12,121 bases of DNA from DATFPQ01 sp035264765. GTDB lineage: Bacteria > Actinomycetota > Actinomycetes > Actinomycetales > Angustibacteraceae. The position numbers and the translations under genes are program-made. The notes below the pieces were generated by a model, which worked only from the letters and a program-made list of their open reading frames with translations, was not told the DNA's origin and searched no databases. Where the stretch lies: the NCBI GenBank assembly GCA_035264765.1, contig DATFPQ010000092.1, forward strand, positions 1-12,121. The letters run 5' to 3'. Shown here one piece after another: positions 6,952 through 12,121 of the stretch (the stretch's first letter is position 1; every line of letters begins with the position of its first letter).

Positions 6952-7059
6952 GTGAGCGCACTCGAGATCGCCTACACCAGCCTGCTCGTGGTCAGCGCGC
7001 TGGCCATCACCTGGTTCGCCGTCTTCGTGGTCTACCGGCTCTACCGCGGCCAGCGCTGA
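6952..7059 (+). CDS. 35-residue single-pass membrane protein
   Basis: A GTG start at 6952 opens a 35-codon gene ending in TGA at 7057-7059. The product is one hydrophobic helix (about residues 6-27, SLLVVSALAITWFAVFVVY) with a basic C-terminal end RLYRGQR, which predicts an N-out/C-in or membrane-inserted orientation by the positive-inside rule. Support for reality: a good -10-like TACGAT 7 nt upstream, a tight 2-nt gap to the next start codon, and an amphipathic/basic arrangement unlikely from random GC-rich sequence. No family or function is recognised. It could be a regulatory small membrane protein, or mainly a means to couple translation of the downstream heme protein. It is the tail of a longer open frame from 6022 that otherwise overlaps the membrane protein gene in another frame. 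Confidence 0.75.
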   Translation: MSALEIAYTSLLVVSALAITWFAVFVVYRLYRGQR

Positions 7060-7061
7060 CC

Positions 7062-7553
7062 GTGGAGCTCACCGCCGACCTGCCCAGGGAGCTCGTGCCG
7101 CTCGCCTGGCTGATCGGCCGGTGGGAGGGCGCCGGCGTCGTCGGCTACCCGACCATCGAGTCCGCCAACTTCGGCCAGGAGCTGGAACTGCGCCACGACG
7201 GGCGTCCCTTCCTGCACCACAGCAGCCAGACCTGGCTGCTGGACGAGGCCGGCGCCCAGGTGCGCCCGCTCGCCAGTGAGACCGGGTACTGGTTCCCGCG
7301 CGCGGACGGCCAGCTGGAGCTGGTCTTGTCCAACTCCTACGGCGTCGCGGAGATCCACGTCGGGACGGTCGAGGGGCCCCGGGTCAACCTGCACACCGAC
7401 CTGGTCGCTCGGAGTCCGCACTCCCCGGAGTACACGGCCGCGACCCGCATGTACGGGCTGGTGCAGGGCGACCTGATGTGGGTGATGGACATGGCCGCCG
7501 TCGGGCAGCCGATGCAGTCGCACGCCTCCGCGCAGCTCAAGCGGGTCGGCTGA
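7062..7553 (+). CDS. Nitrobindin / FABP-like (DUF1794) heme protein
   Basis: A ten-stranded beta-barrel protein of the nitrobindin family, whose studied members (for example Rv2717c of M. tuberculosis) bind ferric heme and react with NO or peroxynitrite. 163 residues, normal family length. The family signature GxWxGxG appears as GRWEGAG (19-25), followed by FGQELELRHDGRPFLHHSSQTW. The C-terminal block MDMAAVGQPMQSHASAQLKRV includes His154, the expected proximal heme ligand. The GTG at 7062 is only 2 nt after the stop of the 35-residue gene and no separate ribosome binding site is needed if translation is coupled. The Fe-S-linked ygfZ gene follows, so the pair may share a role in coping with nitrosative or oxidative damage; that link is inference. 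Confidence 0.9.
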   Translation: MELTADLPRELVPLAWLIGRWEGAGVVGYPTIESANFGQELELRHDGRPFLHHSSQTWLLDEAGAQVRPLASETGYWFPRADGQLELVLSNSYGVAEIHVGTVEGPRVNLHTDLVARSPHSPEYTAATRMYGLVQGDLMWVMDMAAVGQPMQSHASAQLKRVG

Positions 7554-7603
7554 GCGGTCGTCGGCGACGGAATGCCGGCCCTCGACGGCGTGCTGAGAGG
7601 AAC

Positions 7604-8662
7604 ATGAGCCAGACGACGCCCGATGCGCCCGCACGTCCCACGACGCCCAGCCCGCTGCTGGCCAGGCACGGTGCGGTGGCGGGCGAGGGCTCGGACGCCG
7701 CGGTCGCCTGGCACTACGGCGACCCGAGCCGCGAGCAGCGCCTGCTCGAGGAGGGTCTCGCGGTCGTCGACCTGTCGCACCGGGCCGTCGTCACCGTCAC
7801 GGGTCCCGACCGGCTCAGCTGGTTGCACTCGATCACCAGCCAGCACCTGTCCGCCCTGCCGCCGCGTACGTCGACCGAGGCACTCGTCCTGAGCCCGAAG
7901 GGCCACATCGAGCACGCGCTGCACGTGGTGGACGACGGCGAGACCACCTGGCTTACCGCCGAGCCCGGCACGGGTCCGGCGCTGACGGCGTGGCTGCGCG
8001 GCATGCAGTTCCTGCTTCGGGTGGAGACGACCGACCGGACGGCGGACTTCGCGGTGCTCGGGGAGCCGGTCGGCCGCGAGGGCGCCGAGGGTGAGCCCGC
8101 CGTCTGGCGCGACCCCTGGCCGCGGGTCGCCGAGGGCAGCGTGTCGTACGCCGCGGTCGCCGACGCCGACCACCCCGGCAACGACCGTGCCTGGCGCGAG
8201 GTCGTTGTCCCCCGCGCCGACCTCGAGGCCGTCGTCGCGGACCGCCCGCTCGCCGGCACCTGGGCCGCCGAGGCGCTGCGGGTCGCGGCCTGGCGTCCCC
8301 GGCTCGGCCACGAGACCGACCACCGCACGATCCCGCACGAGGTGGACTGGCTGCGGACCGCCGTCCACCTGCAGAAGGGCTGCTACCGCGGCCAGGAGAC
8401 CGTGGCGCGCGTGCACAACCTCGGCCGACCGCCGCGGCGCCTGGTGCAGCTGCACCTGGACGGCTCGCAGCACCTGCTGCCGGCCCCCGGCACGGACCTG
8501 CTGGACGGCTCCGGTCGCCGGGTCGGCCACGTCACGACGTCGGTGCGCCACCACGAGCTCGGACCGGTCGCGCTCGGGCTGGTGAAGCGTTCGACGCCGG
8601 TGGACGAGGTGCTCGTCGCCGACGGGGTGACGGCGGCGCAGGAGGTCGTCGTCGCGCCGTAG
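7604..8662 (+). CDS. ygfZ: YgfZ-type folate-binding protein (GcvT-like fold)
   Basis: Folate-dependent protein related to the aminomethyltransferase GcvT. YgfZ/IBA57 members help assemble or repair certain Fe-S enzymes. The signature KGCYRGQE is complete, with Cys260 in the middle. Upstream are the GcvT-like N-terminal parts: VAWHYGDPSREQRLLEEG, AVVDLSHRAVVTVTGPDRLSWL and LSPKGHIEHAL. The C-terminus (about 275-352) is the small beta-barrel domain ending near LGLVKR. The ATG at 7604 gives 352 residues. It is preferred over earlier in-frame starts because GAGAGG (7595-7600) precedes it and because residues encoded upstream would overlap the nitrobindin gene. The gap from the nitrobindin-like gene is 50 nt, so a shared transcript is likely. 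Confidence 0.92.
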   Translation: MSQTTPDAPARPTTPSPLLARHGAVAGEGSDAAVAWHYGDPSREQRLLEEGLAVVDLSHRAVVTVTGPDRLSWLHSITSQHLSALPPRTSTEALVLSPKGHIEHALHVVDDGETTWLTAEPGTGPALTAWLRGMQFLLRVETTDRTADFAVLGEPVGREGAEGEPAVWRDPWPRVAEGSVSYAAVADADHPGNDRAWREVVVPRADLEAVVADRPLAGTWAAEALRVAAWRPRLGHETDHRTIPHEVDWLRTAVHLQKGCYRGQETVARVHNLGRPPRRLVQLHLDGSQHLLPAPGTDLLDGSGRRVGHVTTSVRHHELGPVALGLVKRSTPVDEVLVADGVTAAQEVVVAP

Positions 8663-8722
8663 CGGCTGTGGCTGCACCGGCGGGTCCTCCAGGGGCACCC
8701 GTCGAACGGTGCGCGGGCCTGG

Positions 8723-8728
8723 CAGGAT
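8723..8728 (+). promoter_or_regulatory. Likely -10 element of the BKACE gene (leaderless)
   Basis: CAGGAT, one base off TAnnnT, ends 6 nt before the ATG at 8735, and there is no ribosome binding site. Position and spacing match the other leaderless-type starts in the window. It implies that the BKACE-rsiG pair is transcribed separately from ygfZ. Confidence 0.4.
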
Positions 8729-8734
8729 GCGGCC

Positions 8735-9649
8735 ATGCCGGGGACCCTCATCACCGTCGCGCCCACCGGCGCCGAGACTGCCAAGGCCGACGTCCCGCAC
8801 CTGCCCACGACGCTCGAGGAGCTGGTGGCCGAGGCCCGGGCCTGCGAGGCCGAGGGTGCGTCCCTGATCCACGTGCACGTGCGCGACGCCGAGCACCGCC
8901 CGACACTGGACGCCGTCCGGCTGCGCGACACCGTTCAGGCCCTGCGTGAGCAGACCGACCTGGTGGTGCAGCTGTCGACCGGCGGCAGCGTGCACGACCC
9001 GCTCGAGCAGCGGCTCACGGTGCTGGACGCCGAGCCGGACTCGTGCTCGCTGACCTGTGGCACGACGAACTTCGGCGACGACGTCTTCCTCAACCCGTAC
9101 CCATTCATGGCCCGCCTGTACGAGCAGGCCCGCGAGCGCGAGGTGGTGCCCGAGTTCGAGCTGTTCGACCTCGGGCACGTGGCCGCGCTGCGCCGGCTGC
9201 TGGACACCTACGGCCTCCCGTACGGCGGCGTCGTGCACGTCGACTTCGTGACCGGTGTGCCCGGCGGGATGCCTGGCACGGTGGAGGCCCTCGTTGCTGG
9301 GGTGCGGATGCTTCCCCCCGAGGTGACCAGCTGGTCGGCCACCGGCATCGGCCGGAGCCACCTGCCCATCGCGGCCGCCGCGCTGGCCATGGGCGGGCAC
9401 CTGCGGGTCGGCATGGAGGACAACCTGGTGTTCGCCAAGGGCCATCCCGTGCGCGACAACGCCCAGCTGGTCGAGCGCGCCGCCGCCCTGGCCACCCTGC
9501 TGCAGCGCCCGCCCATCACGCCGGACGAAGCGCGTACCCTGCTGCACGTCCGTGACCGGCGTCCCGGTGGCCGCGCTCAGCGGGCGGACGCACAGTCGAA
9601 CGCACAGCCGAACCCGAACCGCCCAGCCACGATCGAAGAGGTGCCATGA
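8735..9649 (+). CDS. BKACE-family beta-keto acid cleavage enzyme (DUF849)
   Basis: Zinc-dependent TIM-barrel enzyme of the beta-keto acid cleavage family. The founding member (Kce, 3-keto-5-aminohexanoate cleavage enzyme of lysine fermentation) condenses a beta-keto acid with acetyl-CoA to give acetoacetate and a CoA ester. 304 residues. It starts LITVAPTGAETAKAD. The zinc-site LIHVHVRD supplies His46 and His48, the same numbers as in Kce. Glu228 in LRVGMEDN is the third protein ligand. QLSTGG, LTCGTTNFGDDVFLN and SATGIGRSHLP are further family blocks. The last 25-30 residues are a polar, probably disordered tail. The substrate cannot be read from sequence, and no lysine-fermentation genes are nearby. 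Its TGA overlaps the rsiG ATG (ATGA at 9646-9649), so the two are translationally coupled. Confidence 0.9.
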   Translation: MPGTLITVAPTGAETAKADVPHLPTTLEELVAEARACEAEGASLIHVHVRDAEHRPTLDAVRLRDTVQALREQTDLVVQLSTGGSVHDPLEQRLTVLDAEPDSCSLTCGTTNFGDDVFLNPYPFMARLYEQAREREVVPEFELFDLGHVAALRRLLDTYGLPYGGVVHVDFVTGVPGGMPGTVEALVAGVRMLPPEVTSWSATGIGRSHLPIAAAALAMGGHLRVGMEDNLVFAKGHPVRDNAQLVERAAALATLLQRPPITPDEARTLLHVRDRRPGGRAQRADAQSNAQPNPNRPATIEEVP

Positions 9650-10224
9650 CACTGCAGCCGCAGGAGGGGGGACGCCGTCCGATCGACCGCGTTCTCGCGC
9701 CCGGTTTCGCCGACGCCGTCCGTGAGCTGGACTTCGCCGAGCTGCGTGCCCGCCGTTCCCTGGCTGAGCAGGAGGAGGTCGACCTCAGCTACGCCCGCCG
9801 GCTCCTGCAGGGCCGGCTGGACCTGCTGCGCGCTGAGCAGGCGCAGCGGGCGACCGCGCGGGACGGTGTCGACCCCGGCGCCCGTACCGACGACGAGATC
9901 GTGCGTGACCTGGCCGCCGTGCTCGCCGACCAGGGGCCACGCGCGGACCACGGCCTGGGCCGGCACCTGACCACCGACCCGAGCCGGGTCGGCGAGCATC
10001 GCCGCGCGGCCGAGCAGGCCGTGCACGACGTCGCCGCTAGCGACCCGACGTCCCTGGACGAACAGGCGCTGACCGCCGCCGTCGCGCACCTGGCAGAACT
10101 CGAGCGGGCGGTCAGCGAGAACCGGCACCGGGTGCAAGCGGTCATGGACCTGCTGACCGCCGAGGTGGCCCGCCGCTACCGCGAGGGCGAGGCACACGTC
10201 GAGGACGTGCTCGCTGGCGAGTAG
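9646..10224 (+). CDS. rsiG: RsiG-family c-di-GMP-binding anti-sigma factor
   Basis: In Streptomyces, RsiG loaded with a c-di-GMP dimer binds and silences the sporulation sigma factor WhiG. The diagnostic signature E(x3)S(x2)R(x3)Q(x3)D occurs twice without a mismatch: E44, S48, R51, Q55, D59 and E153, S157, R160, Q164, D168. The 192-residue protein is almost wholly helical and charged, fitting the known antiparallel coiled coil in which each long helix carries one motif. A less ordered Gly/Asp-rich stretch (about 71-115) lies between. The ATG at 9646 overlaps the BKACE stop, and GAAGAGG precedes it. No sigma factor, diguanylate cyclase or whi gene is in the window, so the partner must be encoded elsewhere. 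Older annotations of this family often read 'aerial mycelium formation protein'. Family assignment is strong; control of WhiG in this organism is inference. Confidence 0.9.
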   Translation: MTLQPQEGGRRPIDRVLAPGFADAVRELDFAELRARRSLAEQEEVDLSYARRLLQGRLDLLRAEQAQRATARDGVDPGARTDDEIVRDLAAVLADQGPRADHGLGRHLTTDPSRVGEHRRAAEQAVHDVAASDPTSLDEQALTAAVAHLAELERAVSENRHRVQAVMDLLTAEVARRYREGEAHVEDVLAGE

Positions 10225-10225
10225 C

Positions 10226-10244
10226 CCCGTTCCGTTGGGACGGG
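10226..10244 (+). terminator. Possible weak terminator after rsiG
   Basis: An 8-bp stem with one G-U pair and a 3-nt loop (CCCGTTCC pairing with GGGACGGG) begins 2 nt after the rsiG stop codon. No T-tract follows. Short hairpins of this kind arise easily in GC-rich DNA, so the call is tentative; the position is the main support. Confidence 0.35.
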
Positions 10245-10317
10245 CCACGGTGCGCCCGGCGTCGACACGCCCGGCGCGGTCAGCAACGGGCCTGTGACCT
10301 GGCTCAACGGGCGGGGG

Positions 10318-10343
10318 GCTTGCCAGCGCTAGCTGCAGCAAGC
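10318..10343. promoter_or_regulatory. 26-bp interrupted palindrome, candidate operator of the XRE gene
   Basis: GCTTGC-N4-GCTAGC-N4-GCAAGC, perfectly symmetric at all 18 specified positions, ends 3 nt before the chosen ATG at 10347. A further GCAAGC lies at 10350-10355, and a perfect 10-bp palindrome GTGACGTCAC at 10356-10365. A site on top of its own start region suits autorepression by the XRE protein, which binds DNA as a dimer. No ribosome binding site is found here, so the promoter probably overlaps the palindrome. Function is inferred. Confidence 0.5.
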
Positions 10344-10346
10344 ACC

Positions 10347-10967
10347 ATGGCAAGCGTGACGTCACTCAAGGCCGACCTGGGCGAGTACCTGCGCGAGCAG
10401 CGACACGGCGCCAAGCTCTCGCTGCGCCAGCTCGCCGACCTGGCCGGCGTCAGCAACCCCTACCTCAGCCAGATCGAGCGGGGACTGAAGAAGCCGAGCG
10501 CGGAGATCCTGCAGCAGCTGGCCAAGGGTCTGCGCATCTCAGCCGAGTCGCTGTACGTGCGCGCCGGCATCCTCGACGAGCAGGACGACCGCCAGGTCGA
10601 GACCAAGGCCGCGATCCTCGCGGACCCCGTGCTCGCCGAGCGCCAGAAGCGCGTGCTGCTCGACATCTACGACGCCTTCTGCGCGGAGAACGACCGCACC
10701 GCAGTCCCGGCCGAAGCCGGCACCGCGCCGACCGACGCTCCACCGGCGGACACCGGCACTGCCCGGACCGACGCCGGCACCGACCCGACCGCTCCCGGCA
10801 CCGGCCCGTCCGGCACCGGGCCGTCCGACACCGGCCCGTCCGACAGCGGCCCGTCCGACACCGACCCGGCGTCCGCACGTGACCGGGCCGTCGCGGCGGC
10901 CCGAAGGACGGCCCGCAAGACCGCACGCACGACCCGCCGCACGACCACCCCCAAGGAGTCCTCATGA
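10347..10967 (+). CDS. XRE-family regulator (Rv0474-like) with disordered linker and basic tail
   Basis: A DNA-binding regulator. The helix-turn-helix domain (about residues 11-70) contains LRQLADLAGVSNPYLSQIER, then GLKKPSAEIL and SLYVRAGIL. The next part, AILADPVLAERQKRVLLDIYDAF (about 90-112), also matches the M. tuberculosis Rv0474 type, which like this gene sits directly upstream of hbhA. Unlike that shorter protein (about 140 residues), this one has 206. Residues 118-175 are a Pro/Thr/Asp/Gly linker ending in repeated G-P-S-D-T/S units, and 178-206 are a basic tail rich in Arg, Lys, Thr and Ala. The start is ATG 10347; a TTG at 10320 in frame is less likely because it lies inside the palindrome. 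The TGA overlaps the next ATG. Work on Rv0474 has reported copper-responsive regulation; whether that applies here is unknown. Confidence 0.9.
   Translation: MASVTSLKADLGEYLREQRHGAKLSLRQLADLAGVSNPYLSQIERGLKKPSAEILQQLAKGLRISAESLYVRAGILDEQDDRQVETKAAILADPVLAERQKRVLLDIYDAFCAENDRTAVPAEAGTAPTDAPPADTGTARTDAGTDPTAPGTGPSGTGPSDTGPSDSGPSDTDPASARDRAVAAARRTARKTARTTRRTTTPKESS
10803..10862 (+). repeat. Four 15-bp coding repeats (G-P-S-x-T/S units) in the XRE gene
   Basis: Four in-frame 15-nt units of the type GGCCCGTCCGACACC follow one another at 10803, 10818, 10833 and 10848, differing at a few bases (D to G in unit 1, T to S in unit 3). They encode residues 153-172 of the linker. Such arrays can change copy number by slippage in multiples of five residues without breaking the frame. 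Confidence 0.85.
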
Positions 10968-11599
10968 ACCTCGTCGACGACATCCGCGAGTCCGCCAGCA
11001 CACCCGTGTACGCAGTGGTCGGCATCACCGACCTGGCCGTGGAAACCGCACGCAAGGCCCAGGCTCGCGCGGTGCAGGCCCGTGCCGACCTGGAGCCGGC
11101 TGCCCTGCAGGAGCGCGTGCTGCGCCTGCAGACGCTGGCCCAGCGCGAGACCATCGCCGCGGTCTCCCGCAGCCTGGAGACCGCGGGGCGCGCCGAGGAG
11201 CGCTACGACGAGCTGGCCGAGCGCGGCCGTCGCCTGGTGCAGCGGGTACGCCAGCAGCGCGCGACGCAGGACCTCATCGCGCAGGGCAAGGTGACCCTCT
11301 CGCGCGGCAAGGCCGCCGTCACCACGGTCCGCCGGGTGGTGGACGACACCGTCCCGGCCGTCCTCGACACTGCCCGGATCGCCCGTCACGACGCCGCCGA
11401 GGTGGCTGACGACACCCGCAGCAGCGCGCGGACGCGCACCCGTTCGACCCGCGCCGCCGCCAAGCGGACGACCTCGACGGCGAAGGGCCGCGGCCGCGCC
11501 GTGAAGACCACGACTCGCTCGGCCACGACCAGCGCACGCAAGACGGCGAGCAAGGCCGCCTCGGCCGGCGCAGCGGCCGCCGAGAAGGTCGGCGACTGA
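10964..11599 (+). CDS. HbhA-like coiled-coil protein with histone-like C-terminal tail
   Basis: Resembles heparin-binding hemagglutinin HbhA of mycobacteria in order and content. The N-terminal segment TPVYAVVGITDLAVETARKA parallels HbhA's start, a long helical/coiled-coil region follows (about 35-130), and RYDELAERGRRLVQRVRQQ (80-98) matches the HbhA block RYNELVERG. The last part (about 152-199) is Arg/Lys/Thr/Ala-rich (for example RTRTRSTRAAAKRTTSTAKG), like HbhA's lysine-rich heparin/DNA-binding tail but with Arg-Thr in place of KAAPAKK. 211 residues. The ATG at 10964 overlaps the XRE stop, and AAGGAG (10953-10958) lies 5 nt upstream. Function here is unproven: surface adhesin, cell-envelope/growth-pole protein, or nucleoid-associated protein are all compatible. 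No signal peptide or membrane helix is seen. Confidence 0.82.
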   Translation: MNLVDDIRESASTPVYAVVGITDLAVETARKAQARAVQARADLEPAALQERVLRLQTLAQRETIAAVSRSLETAGRAEERYDELAERGRRLVQRVRQQRATQDLIAQGKVTLSRGKAAVTTVRRVVDDTVPAVLDTARIARHDAAEVADDTRSSARTRTRSTRAAAKRTTSTAKGRGRAVKTTTRSATTSARKTASKAASAGAAAAEKVGD

Positions 11600-11954
11600 G
11601 CACTCCGTCCGACCTCGCGGTTCGCCGGTCTCGCCCCCTCGTGCGTGTGGGTGCCGAGCCGAGGTCACGCGTCGCGGTGGCCTTCGCGCCGCCGTCGGCC
11701 CCGCGGGGGTCGGACGTGGTGGTGGGTCCGCCAGGACGCCGTCCGCGGGTCCTGGTGGCGCCCCGCCGTCGATCTGGCTCACATCGTGCATGCGGCGGTG
11801 GATGTGACGCCCTGGCTGGTCGAACGACCGCTTCGCCGCATCCACGGCCGCAGCCACCGTCGGCTGCCGTGCCCAGCGCGGGCTGGTGCGTCGTGTCGGG
11901 GTAAGGCTGTCGGCGCCGACCCTGACGCCCGGCCGGAACACGCGCCGGCGGTGT

Positions 11955-12000
11955 CATCGTGGCAAGGAGCACGCCCCCCGCGACGTTCGTTGCCACGATG
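11955..12000. repeat. 11-bp perfect inverted repeat, 24-nt spacer
   Basis: CATCGTGGCAA at 11955-11965 and its exact reverse complement TTGCCACGATG at 11990-12000. The arms are less GC-rich than the surroundings, which makes a chance origin less likely than for the pure G/C palindromes nearby. It lies about 95 nt upstream of the last start codon, so it could be an operator pair or a stem-loop. Confidence 0.65.
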
Positions 12001-12035
12001 GAGGTTCGTGACGTCCTCGCGGCGCCGTGCTCGTG

Positions 12036-12063
12036 GCAGCGCCGTCTTTGCGGCGCCGTCTTT
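12036..12063. repeat. 14-bp tandem repeat centred on GGCGCC
   Basis: GCAGCGCCGTCTTT at 12036-12049 is followed directly by GCGGCGCCGTCTTT at 12050-12063 (one mismatch). Further partial copies of GCGGCGCC occur at about 12019 and 12066. The repeat lies just upstream of the putative -10 of the last gene. Confidence 0.75.
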
Positions 12064-12082
12064 CCGCGGCGCCGGTAGGGCC

Positions 12083-12088
12083 TAGGGT
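12083..12088 (+). promoter_or_regulatory. Likely -10 element of the last gene (leaderless)
   Basis: TAGGGT (TAnnnT) ends 6 nt before the ATG at 12095, with no ribosome binding site between. This is the same arrangement as at mshD and the 35-residue gene. No clear -35 is seen. Confidence 0.5.
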
Positions 12089-12094
12089 GGTCGC

Positions 12095-12121
12095 ATGCTG
12101 CTGCCGCAGGTCATCACCGTC
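12095..12121 (+). CDS. Start of an unidentified gene (nine codons)
   Basis: ATG at 12095 opens MLLPQVITV and the window ends. Support is the -10-like TAGGGT at leaderless spacing and the long regulatory-looking gap before it. The hydrophobic beginning would fit a membrane protein, and in mycobacteria a small membrane protein gene follows hbhA, but nine residues do not allow a family call. Confidence 0.45.

Larger units (their letters stand above)
11600..12082. other. Long intergenic region with several inverted repeats; no credible gene
   Basis: The gap from the HbhA-like stop to the next start codon is 495 nt, by far the longest in the window. Open frames exist on both strands but their products are Arg/Pro-rich, without recognisable domains, and typical of non-coding GC-rich sequence. 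From 11791 to 12000 inverted repeats cluster: a 14-bp pair with one mismatch (11791-11804 / 11839-11852) with GGTCGAACGACC inside its loop, hairpins at 11850-11867 and 11873-11886, a perfect 12-bp palindrome GTCGGCGCCGAC (11909-11920), and an 11-bp perfect pair (11955-11965 / 11990-12000). A structured leader, non-coding RNA or terminator region is possible. Confidence 0.5.

Noticed and set aside
8695..8712. GCACC/GGTGC hairpin after ygfZ as a terminator
   Set aside because: Only a 5-bp stem with an 8-nt loop and no T-tract; not distinguishable from chance in such GC-rich DNA.
7337..9652. 771-codon minus-strand open frame
   Set aside because: Antisense to nitrobindin-like, ygfZ and BKACE genes whose motifs are intact; product lacks any domain.
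11641..12085. Open frames in the last intergenic region
   Set aside because: Products are Arg/Pro/Trp-rich without domains, with no ribosome binding site or leaderless promoter at the starts, and overlap inverted repeats.

Overview
The window is very GC-rich, densely coded DNA with long antisense shadow ORFs. It comes from the chromosome of an actinobacterium (Actinomycetota). The marker genes agree: a mycothiol synthase (MshD), the orphan nitrogen regulator GlnR, an RsiG-type c-di-GMP-binding anti-sigma factor, and an XRE regulator/HbhA-like pair that corresponds to Rv0474-Rv0475 of Mycobacterium tuberculosis. The HbhA-like tail is Arg/Thr-rich and lacks mycobacterial KAAPAKK repeats, so I would place the organism among non-mycobacterial actinomycetes. 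I cannot name the genus. I see no insertion sequence, phage gene, CRISPR array, tRNA or rRNA; this looks like conserved core chromosome with one or two lineage-specific genes.

Layout. Left part (1-2535, minus strand): polyphosphate kinase ppk1, cut by the left edge, preceded by mshD. A 112-nt divergent gap leads to a secreted UshA-like metallophosphatase/5'-nucleotidase (plus strand, to 4564). A perfect 36-bp palindrome separates it from the convergent glnR (minus strand, 4695-5417). A 240-nt divergent control region follows, then a plus-strand run: a small MoaD/ThiS-type sulfur carrier, a repeat-bearing spacer, a multi-pass membrane protein of unknown function, a 35-residue single-pass membrane protein, a nitrobindin/FABP-like heme protein, a YgfZ folate-binding protein, a BKACE (DUF849) enzyme, rsiG (ATGA overlap with the BKACE gene), an XRE regulator and an HbhA-like protein (again ATGA overlap). 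A 495-nt stretch without a gene then holds several inverted repeats and a short tandem repeat, before the first nine codons of another gene.

How the genes relate. The left part concerns phosphate and thiol housekeeping (polyphosphate, extracellular nucleotide phosphate, mycothiol). GlnR is the nitrogen regulator. Nitrobindin and YgfZ point to heme/NO chemistry and Fe-S maintenance. RsiG carries both c-di-GMP signatures intact, so it is expected to hold a WhiG-like sigma factor (not in the window) inactive when c-di-GMP is high. The XRE/HbhA-like pair is translationally coupled, and both proteins end in basic, histone-like tails. Several genes (mshD, the 35-residue protein, BKACE, the last gene) have a -10-like hexamer 6-7 nt before the start codon and no ribosome binding site, the usual actinobacterial sign of leaderless mRNAs.
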